This document shows positions 1 through 6,244 of a stretch of DNA of 13,423 nucleotides, piece by piece. The stretch covers positions 1 through 13,423 of the forward strand of contig CAYHCM010000100.1 in NCBI GenBank assembly GCA_964355045.1, in the 5' to 3' direction. Position 1 is the stretch's first letter. Every line of letters starts with the position of its first letter. The notes beneath the pieces were generated by a model, which saw nothing but the letters and a program-made list of their open reading frames with translations, did not search any database and was not told the DNA's origin. Origin of the DNA: JABWCE01 sp964355045. GTDB lineage: Bacteria; Bacteroidota; Bacteroidia; NS11-12g; UBA9320. Made by a program: the position numbers and the translations under genes.

Positions 1-14
1 CTAAGTGCTTTGTG

Positions 15-71
15 CTAAGTTCTATGTTTGAGCAGCCCATAGAACTTAGAACTTCCAGAACATAGAACTTA
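15..71. repeat. Heptamer-like intergenic repeat with inverted repeat, downstream of lon
   Basis: A perfect 12-bp inverted repeat (CTAAGTTCTATG at 15-26, CATAGAACTTAG at 38-49) has an 11-nt loop. It is followed by further degenerate copies of AGAACTT, including another CATAGAACTT at 61-70. It lies just beyond the lon stop codon. A hairpin could form, but no T-run follows it on either strand, so it is not a standard intrinsic terminator. Such short word repeats are often seen between genes in Bacteroidota. Confidence 0.6.
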
Positions 72-77
72 AAAAAA

Positions 78-2555
78 CTAATTTTTATAATCGGATGGCT
101 TTTCTGTTAATTCAAAAACTACCGGCTTATCTACATTTTCATTTAATAAAGCCAAATCTAAAACCTGTAACATATTGGCAGCGTAATGAAAAGTAAGGTC
201 TTTGGTATAATCTTCTCCAATATCTTCCACGTCTTTGCTATTATTATCACACATTATTATTTCGTTAATTCCGGCACGTTTGGCGGCTAATATTTTTTCT
301 TTAATACCACCAACGGGAAGTATTTTCCCCCTTAATGTAATTTCTCCGGTCATAGCGAGATTAGGTTTTACCTTGCGTTGGGTAAACCATGATGCCAATG
401 AAGTAAGAATAGTGATACCGGCCGAAGGGCCGTCTTTAGGAATGGCTCCTGCCGGAAAATGGATATGCACATCGTAGTGGTCAAATATTTTAGGATTTAT
501 GTCGAGGTAATCGGCATTTGCTTTTAAAAATGTAAGGGCAGTTATTGCCGATTCTTTCATCACATCGCCTAATTGACCGGTAAGGGTAAGTTTTCCGGAA
601 CCTTTGGTGGTTTTACATTCCACAAATAATATTTCACCTCCAACCGATGTCCAGGCCAGGCCGGTTACAACTCCTGCAAAGCTGTTATCCTGATACATTT
701 CCTTATCAACCCGTTGCCTGCCCAAAACTTTTTTTACATAAGCCTCATCTATTTTAGGGTCAAAGTTTTCTTCGGCTACAATTTGTTTGGCACGATACCG
801 GGCCAGAGATGCTATTCTTTTTTCCAAAGCCCTTACCCCCGATTCGCGGGTATAATTTTCTACCACTTGTTCTAAAATGGAATCGGTAAATTTTATATCC
901 CTTGCTTTTAAACCATGTTCGCCCAATTGTTTTTTTATCAGGTGATTTTTGGCAATCATTATTTTTTCTTCGGTGGTGTAGCCATTTAGTTCAATTATTT
1001 CCATGCGATCGAGCAAGGCAGGCTGAATGGTATCCAGAGTATTGGCGGTTGCAATAAACATTACTTTTGATAAATCGAATTCATGCTCCACATAGTTATC
1101 ATAAAAGGCGGTATTTTGTTCAGGATCTAAAACTTCTAAAAGAGCTGATGAAGGATCGCCTCTGTAATCACGGCCTATTTTATCAACTTCATCCAGCACA
1201 AACACCGGATTGGCTGTTCCTGCTTTTTTCAACGCCTGAATTATTCTTCCGGGCATTGCGCCTATGTAGGTTTTTCGATGTCCCCTTAATTCAGCTTCAT
1301 CGTGCATTCCTCCCAGAGACATTCTGGCATATTTTCTGCCAATGGCTGCGGATATACTTTTTCCTAATGAAGTTTTACCAACACCGGGCGGGCCATATAA
1401 GCATAAAATGGGACTTTTAAAATCTCCTTTAAGTTTTAATACCGCCAAATATTCCAGTATCCGGTCTTTTACTTTATCCAGCCCGAAGTGATCGTTGTCT
1501 AATACCTTTCTGGCTTTTTTAAGGTCAATATGATCCTTGCTATACTCATTCCACGGAAGTTCGAGCAATAGTTCACAATAATTAAATGTTATAGAAAAAT
1601 CAGGTGCGGCCGGATTGGTTCGCATCAGTTTGTCTAATTCTTTATTAAACGCATTGGAGATTTTAACATCCCATTTTTTTTTAGCTCCCCTGGCTCTCAG
1701 GGCATCAATATCCTTATCGGGCGAATCGTGACCCAGTTCTTCCTGAATGGCCCGCATTTGCTGATGCAGGTAATATTCGCGCTGTTGTTTGTCAATATCT
1801 ACTTTCGCCTTGCTTTGTATTTGATTTTTTAGCTCAAGATGCTGTAATTCATTGTTAAGATGGGTAAGCATTAGCGATGCTTTTTCCGTAAATAGAATCG
1901 TGCTTAATATAGTCTGCTTTTCATTTACCGGAATATTTAGGTTGGATGAAATAAAATTGATAAGAAAATTAGGACTGTCAATATTTTTTAAAGCAAAGTT
2001 GGCCTCGCTTGGTATATTGGGCGATAGCTCAATAATTTTTCCGGCCATATCGCGAATGGAAGAAAGCAAGGCTTTGCTCTCCTTGTTTTTCTTTGGTTTT
2101 TCATCCACTATCGGATGTGCCATACACATCAGGTAAGGGTTTGTTTTTGACGTTTCTTTAATTTCTATTTTTCTACGACCCTGAAGAATGGCAGTAGTAT
2201 TGCCATCAGGCATTCTTAGCATTCTTATAATTATGGCTTCGGTACCAATGGTATAAAGATCATTGAAACCGGGGTCATCATTAGCGGCATCTTTTTGTGA
2301 TACAACTCCAATTATTTTGTCTTTTTTATAGGCATCCTTTATCAGCTTTACCGATTTATCACGCCCTACGGTAATAGGAATAACTACCCCGGGAAAAAGA
2401 ACCGTGTTTCTTAACGGTAATATTGGTAGTTCTCTGGGCTTATGGTTTTTTTCAGATTCGTCATCACCTTCGGGCGACATCAGGGCTATAAAATCGGCAC
2501 CATCGTTATCAGGATCTGATTCACTAAACTTAAATATATCATCACTCATAGTCAT
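78..2555 (-). CDS. lon: ATP-dependent serine protease Lon (endopeptidase La)
   Basis: Cytoplasmic AAA+ protease that unfolds and degrades damaged and regulatory proteins. At 825 aa it is somewhat longer than the E. coli enzyme (784 aa), owing to an acidic N-terminal extension of about 40 residues. Domains in order: LON substrate-binding domain from about residue 42 to 245 (starts RELPILPLRNTVLFPG), a coiled-coil linker around 245-275, the AAA+ module with Walker A GPPGVGKT (388-395), Walker B VFVLDEVDK (451-459), an ATAN sensor 1 (502-505), arginine-finger region LLDR (514-517) and sensor 2 GVRALEKR (573-580). The protease domain has catalytic Ser711 in PKDGPSAG and Lys754 in GGIKEK; the 43-residue spacing equals that of the E. 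coli Ser/Lys dyad. All catalytic residues are present. Start is the ATG at 2555; another in-frame ATG is two codons downstream. No SD is visible. It is divergent from the lipoprotein gene. Confidence 0.97.
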   Translation of the reverse strand: MTMSDDIFKFSESDPDNDGADFIALMSPEGDDESEKNHKPRELPILPLRNTVLFPGVVIPITVGRDKSVKLIKDAYKKDKIIGVVSQKDAANDDPGFNDLYTIGTEAIIIRMLRMPDGNTTAILQGRRKIEIKETSKTNPYLMCMAHPIVDEKPKKNKESKALLSSIRDMAGKIIELSPNIPSEANFALKNIDSPNFLINFISSNLNIPVNEKQTILSTILFTEKASLMLTHLNNELQHLELKNQIQSKAKVDIDKQQREYYLHQQMRAIQEELGHDSPDKDIDALRARGAKKKWDVKISNAFNKELDKLMRTNPAAPDFSITFNYCELLLELPWNEYSKDHIDLKKARKVLDNDHFGLDKVKDRILEYLAVLKLKGDFKSPILCLYGPPGVGKTSLGKSISAAIGRKYARMSLGGMHDEAELRGHRKTYIGAMPGRIIQALKKAGTANPVFVLDEVDKIGRDYRGDPSSALLEVLDPEQNTAFYDNYVEHEFDLSKVMFIATANTLDTIQPALLDRMEIIELNGYTTEEKIMIAKNHLIKKQLGEHGLKARDIKFTDSILEQVVENYTRESGVRALEKRIASLARYRAKQIVAEENFDPKIDEAYVKKVLGRQRVDKEMYQDNSFAGVVTGLAWTSVGGEILFVECKTTKGSGKLTLTGQLGDVMKESAITALTFLKANADYLDINPKIFDHYDVHIHFPAGAIPKDGPSAGITILTSLASWFTQRKVKPNLAMTGEITLRGKILPVGGIKEKILAAKRAGINEIIMCDNNSKDVEDIGEDYTKDLTFHYAANMLQVLDLALLNENVDKPVVFELTEKPSDYKN

Positions 2556-2711
2556 CTTGTCAGTTTTATCATCGAATAAAGGATTGGCTGTAAACAGGGC
2601 AATTGATATGCCATTGTATATACTGAGGTCAGATAACGGTTATTAATTAACATTAAAAATTGTGCACGAAGTAACAAATAATAATATATCAATACCAAAT
2701 AAATATATGCA

Positions 2712-2769
2712 CCTGCCAATCTAAGCTATACTTAGCAACGATTGATATTTGTAAAATACCATTGGCGGG
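2712..2769. repeat. Nested inverted repeats in the lon/lipoprotein intergenic region
   Basis: The 370-bp gap between lon and the lipoprotein gene (2556-2925) holds outer arms CCTGCCAAT (2712-2720) and ATTGGCGGG (2761-2769), which pair over 9 bp with one G-T. They enclose a small hairpin CTAAG-ctata-CTTAG (2721-2735). No function is known to me. It could be a structured leader, an operator region for the divergent genes or a decayed repeat element. Apart from this and the promoter near 2872-2902 I see nothing else in the gap. Confidence 0.35.
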
Positions 2770-2871
2770 ATGGTTTAATATATTTTTCGATTATTTCAAT
2801 TAAACTCAAATCGTATCGAATACAAAAACCCGGCAATAAAAAGATTGTACCCAAGTTTAAATTTGTAATCC

Positions 2872-2902
2872 TTGCTTATAAAAGAAATTGGTTATTAATT
2901 TG
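2872..2902 (+). promoter_or_regulatory. Candidate Bacteroidota-type promoter for the lipoprotein gene
   Basis: TTG (2872-2874) is followed 20 nt later by TTAATTTG (2895-2902). This resembles the phylum's -33 TTG / -7 TAnnTTTG consensus with one mismatch in the -7 box. It would start transcription near 2907-2909, leaving a leader of about 17 nt before the ATG at 2926. Confidence 0.5.
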
Positions 2903-2925
2903 CACTACCTATAAAAAAAATTATC

Positions 2926-3801
2926 ATGAAAATTAAACAACTCTTTATCTTTTCTTTGGTGGCTGTTTCGTCGGCCTTTTTACTAAATTCGTGTAACGGT
3001 GATAAAACTAATCCTGCACCCGGCATTGATTGGATTGCCGAAGGTGGTTCAATAACTACTGATGTAACCATGGACGGCGACAAGGCGTTTACTCTTGTAT
3101 TTAATGTTACTGATGATTCAAAAGTAAAATCGGTTGAAATTTATTCTGTTTTCAATGGCAGAAAATCACCTCAATTTGATACCACAATTAGTGCGGCCAG
3201 CATGAAAATAAAAAAATCATTCAGATCGCTGGCCTTAAAAGCCACTGAGGTTTGGACAATAGTTGCTACTGATGACAAAGGAGTATCATCAAACAAATCA
3301 ATAACTATTACAACTATAACCGATAAAGCTGGTGATCCCTTAATATCCTACGAATTGGATAACTCAACTCCAAAACAAACTTTTAAAGTTTGGAATTTTC
3401 AAGGTCCAAATGCAGGTGCCTTTGATTTATTGGATGGAACACCAAGAGTTAGCGGCGATGCGGCTGCTGAAAAAGATTTACATGATTCAACCACCATAGC
3501 CGAAATAAGCCAATGGCCGGGAAGATGGTCTTCAAAAAACGGAACTACCTTTAAAAAAGTTACCAGCTATGTTTATGCCGATATTGTGAATACCGGTATG
3601 TTGGATGCTGCCTGGGATGCCTCGGGTAAGGATTTTAGATGGATGGTGGTACAAGTAGGCGATTTGTATATTGCCAATATACTTCCTAAAGCCACTTCAC
3701 CGGTAAGGGCGGGTGGCAGAGTTTTGTTACAGGTAACCTTAGTGAAAAAAACTACGGGTGACAACAGCGACTACATTCAATTTAAATTTAAGAAAAAATA
3801 A
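2926..3801 (+). CDS. Secreted lipoprotein of unknown function
   Basis: A 291-aa protein with a clear type II signal peptide: MKIK, a hydrophobic stretch (residues 5-20) and the lipobox LLNSC with the lipidated Cys23. It is therefore anchored in the inner or outer membrane facing the periplasm or surface. The mature part starts with a short flexible NGDKTNPAPG linker. Residues about 35-130 look like an Ig-like beta domain (alternating hydrophobics, FNVTDDSKVKSVEIYSV). Residues about 150-290 form a second beta-rich region with many W/G/T (ISQWPGRW, RWMVVQVGDLYIANI) ending in DYIQFKFKKK, a style common in Bacteroidota surface lipoproteins. I see no catalytic motif and no SusD-type features. It is monocistronic: own promoter candidate upstream, strong terminator 24 bp downstream. 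The start is fixed by the signal peptide; there is no SD. Confidence 0.85.
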   Translation: MKIKQLFIFSLVAVSSAFLLNSCNGDKTNPAPGIDWIAEGGSITTDVTMDGDKAFTLVFNVTDDSKVKSVEIYSVFNGRKSPQFDTTISAASMKIKKSFRSLALKATEVWTIVATDDKGVSSNKSITITTITDKAGDPLISYELDNSTPKQTFKVWNFQGPNAGAFDLLDGTPRVSGDAAAEKDLHDSTTIAEISQWPGRWSSKNGTTFKKVTSYVYADIVNTGMLDAAWDASGKDFRWMVVQVGDLYIANILPKATSPVRAGGRVLLQVTLVKKTTGDNSDYIQFKFKKK

Positions 3802-3824
3802 TTTAAAAAATATTTTATAAAATG

Positions 3825-3855
3825 AGCCTCGCTTCGGCGGGGCTTTTTTATTTTT
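3825..3855 (+). terminator. Rho-independent terminator after the lipoprotein gene
   Basis: An 8-bp stem AGCCTCGC / GCGGGGCT (3825-3832 and 3837-3844, one T-G pair) is closed by a stable TTCG tetraloop. It is followed by T6-A-T5. This is a textbook intrinsic terminator in the + direction. Confidence 0.92.
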
Positions 3856-3871
3856 GAAGAATGAAATTTTG

Positions 3872-3893
3872 GAAGTTTGTTTTAACAAATTTC
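3872..3893. promoter_or_regulatory. Palindrome upstream of pfkA
   Basis: GAAGTTTGTT (3872-3881), TT, AACAAATTTC (3884-3893) form a nearly perfect palindrome of 10-bp arms with one G-T pair. It lies about 58 bp before the pfkA start and could be an operator or part of the promoter region. I cannot name a regulator, and AT-rich palindromes also arise by chance. Confidence 0.3.
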
Positions 3894-3950
3894 TAAAATT
3901 AATCAAGATAATTATTCAATCTTTCAACAAAAAATAAAAAGAAATCAGGG

Positions 3951-4919
3951 ATGAACAAAATAGCTGTATTTACTTCAGGAGGCGACTCACCCGGAATGAA
4001 TGCCTGCATAAGGGCAGTTGTAAGAACCGCTATTTATAATAAGGTGGAAGTTTGCGGTATAATGCGCGGCTATGAAGGAATGATAAATGATGAAATTATT
4101 AATTTAGAAACTGCCTCGGTTGCTAATATTATACAACGCGGTGGTACTATTCTTAAATCATCGCGAAGCGAAGAATTCAGAACAAAGGACGGCAGGAAAA
4201 AAGCGTTTGAAAATTTGAAAAGACAAGGAATAGAAGGGATTGTTTGTATTGGGGGAAATGGTACCTATACCGGCGCGGGTATTTTTTATGAAGAATATGG
4301 GATACCAAGTATTGGGGTTCCGGGAACTATTGACAATGATTTGTTTGGAACTGACTATACCATTGGATACGACACCGCCATAAATACTGCTATGGAAGCT
4401 ATTGATAAAATTAGGGACACGGCCGATTCGCATAACAGGGTTTTTTTGGTAGAGGTAATGGGAAGGGATTCAGGATTTATTGCATTGGCCGTTGGTGTAG
4501 CCGGCGGAGCTGAGGCTATTTTAATTCCGGAAGACCAAAAGGATGAAATAAAATTATATGATATTTTTACAAAACGGAAGGAGCGGAAAAAATCATTTTC
4601 AATAATAGTGGTGGCCGAAGGCGAACATGGAGGAGCTATAAATATAAGCACAAAACTTAAGCAAAAATTTCCTGAACTGGATATCAGAACTACTATTTTA
4701 GGACATATTCAGCGGGGTGGAAACCCATCGGCGCGTGACAGGATTTTATCAACACGACTTGGTGTATCGGCAGTAGAGCGTTTGTTGGAAGGTGGTAAAA
4801 ACGAATGTGTAGGAATGATTAATAACAAAATTCATTTCACATCGTTTAAGGATGCTGTTGAAAAACGCAAACCTTTGCCCGAATATATTTATGGAATTAT
4901 TGATAAGCTTTCGGTTTAG
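3951..4919 (+). CDS. pfkA: 6-phosphofructokinase (ATP-type PfkA) with Asn103
   Basis: Cytoplasmic glycolytic kinase phosphorylating fructose 6-phosphate to fructose 1,6-bisphosphate. At 322 aa it matches the usual bacterial PfkA length (about 320). Visible motifs: N-terminal TSGGDSPGMNA nucleotide-binding loop (8-18), GGNGTYTGA (101-109), catalytic GTIDNDLFGTDYTIG (125-139), VEVMGRDSG (168-175) and ILGHIQRGGNPSARDR (249-264) for substrate and effector contacts. Gly104 marks ATP rather than pyrophosphate use. The oddity is Asn103: in E. coli PfkA the motif is GGDGS and Asp103 helps bind Mg-ATP. The codon is clearly AAT. The catalytic Asp of GTIDND is intact, so activity is likely but perhaps altered; a paralogue elsewhere in the genome is possible. 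Start ATG at 3951 gives the expected N-terminus, with no properly spaced SD. Monocistronic, 149 bp after the lipoprotein gene. Confidence 0.95.
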   Translation: MNKIAVFTSGGDSPGMNACIRAVVRTAIYNKVEVCGIMRGYEGMINDEIINLETASVANIIQRGGTILKSSRSEEFRTKDGRKKAFENLKRQGIEGIVCIGGNGTYTGAGIFYEEYGIPSIGVPGTIDNDLFGTDYTIGYDTAINTAMEAIDKIRDTADSHNRVFLVEVMGRDSGFIALAVGVAGGAEAILIPEDQKDEIKLYDIFTKRKERKKSFSIIVVAEGEHGGAINISTKLKQKFPELDIRTTILGHIQRGGNPSARDRILSTRLGVSAVERLLEGGKNECVGMINNKIHFTSFKDAVEKRKPLPEYIYGIIDKLSV

Positions 4920-4932
4920 TTTTTTTTAAAAA

Positions 4933-5025
4933 CAAATTCCAAAATTCAAAGAACTAAATTTTAAGTTTCAAGTTTGGGATTTGGAATTTGGGATTTGGCT
5001 TTTGGCTTTTGGCTTTTGGAATTTG
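4933..5025. repeat. GGnnTTT heptamer tandem repeat with inverted partner
   Basis: Seven tandem heptamers run from 4976 to 5024: GGGATTT, GGAATTT, GGGATTT, three times GGCTTTT, GGAATTT. The word TTTGGAATTTG at 4980-4990 and again at 5015-5025 is the exact reverse complement of CAAATTCCAAA at 4933-4943, so either copy can form an 11-bp stem. It lies right after pfkA, whose stop codon is followed by eight T. It may help end or stabilise the pfkA transcript; copy number could vary by slippage. Confidence 0.65.
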
Positions 5026-5122
5026 GATGTGAAATTTTTGTCAAAATAGATAAGACAGAAATAGACCCAAAACGAATTATTTACCATCCTCAAATTCCAG
5101 AACTCAACTATAGAATTTATCC

Positions 5123-5140
5123 ATAACTTGCGGAAGTTAT
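5123..5140. other. Short perfect hairpin in the long intergenic region
   Basis: ATAACTT (5123-5129), loop GCGG, AAGTTAT (5134-5140) is followed by TTTG. It is a perfect 7-bp stem, AT-rich, with too short a T-run to be a convincing terminator. A weaker hairpin of 8 bp with one wobble follows at 5172-5193 (CTTGATTT / AAATTAAG). Otherwise I see nothing coding between 5026 and 5235. Confidence 0.3.
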
Positions 5141-5235
5141 TTTGAAAACTTAACTTAACTAAACCTCAACACTTGATTTATAGTCAAATTAAGTTCATTT
5201 TCCGGAGGTATTCCAATCCGGTATAAAATTAATCT

Positions 5236-5243
5236 TATTTTCG
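5236..5243 (+). promoter_or_regulatory. Candidate -7 box for the leader of the rtcB-prfH operon
   Basis: TATTTTCG followed by CAGCC differs from the Bacteroidota -7 consensus TAnnTTTG by one base. I find no good TTG/TTTG at the right distance upstream, so this is a weak call. If correct, transcription would start near 5248-5250 and give a leader of about 255 nt before the first gene of the operon. Confidence 0.3.
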
Positions 5244-5270
5244 CAGCCGAATTTTTACTTCTAAAAAAAT

Positions 5271-5278
5271 AAGGAGGA
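5271..5278 (+). promoter_or_regulatory. Strong Shine-Dalgarno of the leader mini-ORF
   Basis: AAGGAGGA sits 7 nt before the ATG at 5286. It is the strongest SD in the window; all other genes except prfH lack one, as expected for Bacteroidota. This makes the downstream 14-codon frame worth attention despite its size. Confidence 0.6.
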
Positions 5279-5285
5279 CCAAATT

Positions 5286-5330
5286 ATGATGGAGCTAAGC
5301 ACAATATCATTCATGCAATTCACTGCGTAA
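5286..5330 (+). CDS. Putative 14-codon leader peptide
   Basis: The frame ATG ATG GAG CTA ... GCG TAA would encode MMELSTISFMQFTA. Evidence for translation is the properly spaced AAGGAGGA just upstream and its position in the leader of the rtcB-prfH operon. The last two codons and the stop lie in a hairpin: ACTGCG (5322-5327), loop TAAA, CGCGGT (5332-5337), so the stop codon is in the loop. Bases 5291-5298 (GGAGCTAA) are complementary, with one G-U pair, to the 5' arm of the terminator at 5386-5393. Ribosome occupancy here could therefore decide whether the terminator forms. The peptide shows no run of a single amino acid, so it is not a classical amino-acid attenuator. It may be a chance ORF. 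Confidence 0.35.
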   Translation: MMELSTISFMQFTA

Positions 5331-5383
5331 ACGCGGTTCCATTTATTATTATCCTTTTTTAATTTCAAATCAGTTTTAATAAT

Positions 5384-5422
5384 AGTTAGTTCCGCCTTTA
5401 AACCCGGATACTGATTTTTTTT
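5384..5422 (+). terminator. Intrinsic terminator inside the operon leader (possible attenuator)
   Basis: The 5' arm TTAGTTCCG (5386-5394) pairs with CGGA-T-ACTGA (5405-5414). This gives 9 pairs with one G-T and a single bulged T at 5409, a 10-nt loop, and then eight T (5415-5422). Two more weak pairs (G5385-T5415, A5384-T5416) extend it. It points into the rtcB-prfH operon and ends 81 nt before the first start codon, so it would stop transcription before the operon unless disrupted. Alternatives are the 3' end of a small RNA of about 170 nt, or a late pfkA terminator, which is less likely 465 nt beyond the pfkA stop. Confidence 0.6.
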
Positions 5423-5432
5423 CTTTTCGGCC

Positions 5433-5474
5433 GCCTGTCTTGCATCCAGGCACTATACACGCCTGTTAATTTTT
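5433..5474 (+). promoter_or_regulatory. Mutually exclusive hairpins GCCTG / CAGGC / GCCTG before the operon
   Basis: GCCTG (5433-5437), CAGGC (5447-5451) and GCCTG (5461-5465) are separated by 9 nt each. The central block can pair with either neighbour. The downstream pairing is followed by TTAATTTTT and resembles a weak terminator; the upstream pairing would prevent it. It is a switch-like arrangement 39-71 nt before the first start codon. The stems are only 5 bp, so the evidence is moderate. Confidence 0.4.
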
Positions 5475-5503
5475 AAATTTTAATACTTCCAAAATTAAAA
5501 AAA

Positions 5504-6244
5504 ATGGACACAAATACATGGGAACATTATGTCCCATGCAGCCGACTTAAAACGAAACGAAGAAAAAAGCGGCTGCAAAAAACAGATGCAGATAAAAATT
5601 TAATCTGCTTATTTAAAAAGTTGGAAACCTTAGCCGGGGAAATAAGAAATCTTGGTTATGAAGAATTAATCCCTCCCGTGCAGCGGGGCTGGAAACGATT
5701 TTTTATTTTAAAACCAGAACTTGAAAGAAGTCCTGATGCTGATTTCCTAAAAGAATTGCTTTCGAATATTAACACTACGCAGTACAGTCATCGCCGCGAT
5801 TTTAAAACTAAAACAAAGCGAAAAGGGAAAAAGGTTTATGTTGAAAGAATTCAGAATTTGGAGGAATTACAAGACTATTTATTTCAAAAGAAAATAGTTA
5901 ATGACAAGGAAAAACTTTACTTCAAGGAGGAATGGGATTTTAGATATTGTAAAAGAAACCCTTTTAAAAAATATGTTTTTACCCACCCCTGGAAATTTGT
6001 TTTAAAAACAGAACCCAACATGATTACCAAAACAAAAATTACAGACCCTATGCTGCTGCAAAAGCTGGCAGAAATTGAAGATTATTTTAATCAACGAAAC
6101 CTATATACACGATTAAATACATTAACAGGCGGCCATCATAGATACAGATGGGGCAAGGATGAAAAAGAAAAATACAAATCGCTTCGGAAAATACACATCG
6201 AAGCAATGAATGAAAACAAAACATTTACAAAAACAGAAAAATGA
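5504..6244 (+). CDS. Unrecognised basic protein, first gene of the rtcB-prfH operon
   Basis: A 246-aa protein I do not recognise. It is strongly basic and aromatic, without signal peptide or membrane segment, hence probably cytoplasmic and possibly nucleic-acid binding. Notable patches are KTKRRKKRLQK (16-26), RGWKRFF (61-67), HRRDFKTKTKRKGKK (96-110), DFRYCKRNPFKKYVF (145-159) and GGHHRYRWGK (209-218). Predicted helices include residues 31-50 and 182-198. I see no nuclease, kinase or helicase motif. The stop overlaps the rtcB start by 4 bp (ATGA), so the two are translationally coupled and the protein is likely a partner in RNA or ribosome repair: perhaps a substrate-recognition or ribosome-binding factor, or a regulator. 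That role is inference from position only. Start ATG at 5504 has an A-rich upstream sequence and no SD. Confidence 0.8.
   Translation: MDTNTWEHYVPCSRLKTKRRKKRLQKTDADKNLICLFKKLETLAGEIRNLGYEELIPPVQRGWKRFFILKPELERSPDADFLKELLSNINTTQYSHRRDFKTKTKRKGKKVYVERIQNLEELQDYLFQKKIVNDKEKLYFKEEWDFRYCKRNPFKKYVFTHPWKFVLKTEPNMITKTKITDPMLLQKLAEIEDYFNQRNLYTRLNTLTGGHHRYRWGKDEKEKYKSLRKIHIEAMNENKTFTKTEK

Noticed and set aside
15..49. Inverted repeat after lon as an intrinsic terminator
   Set aside because: No T-run follows on the minus strand, so it was recorded as a repeat instead.
2742..2936. A 64-codon + frame before the lipoprotein gene
   Set aside because: It starts with TTG, runs through the promoter region and overlaps the well-supported lipoprotein start. 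Its composition reflects AT-rich intergenic DNA.
4997..5024. Heptamer array as a CRISPR or attachment site
   Set aside because: The units are contiguous 7-mers without spacers, and no cas, integrase or tRNA gene is near.
5286..5330. Mini-ORF as a classical amino-acid attenuator
   Set aside because: The 14 codons contain no run of one amino acid, and the downstream genes are not biosynthetic.
5924..5935. Strong SD-like AAGGAGG followed by ATG inside the 246-aa gene
   Set aside because: The ATG frame ends after three codons, and the purine run is explained by the Lys-Glu-Glu codons of the host gene.
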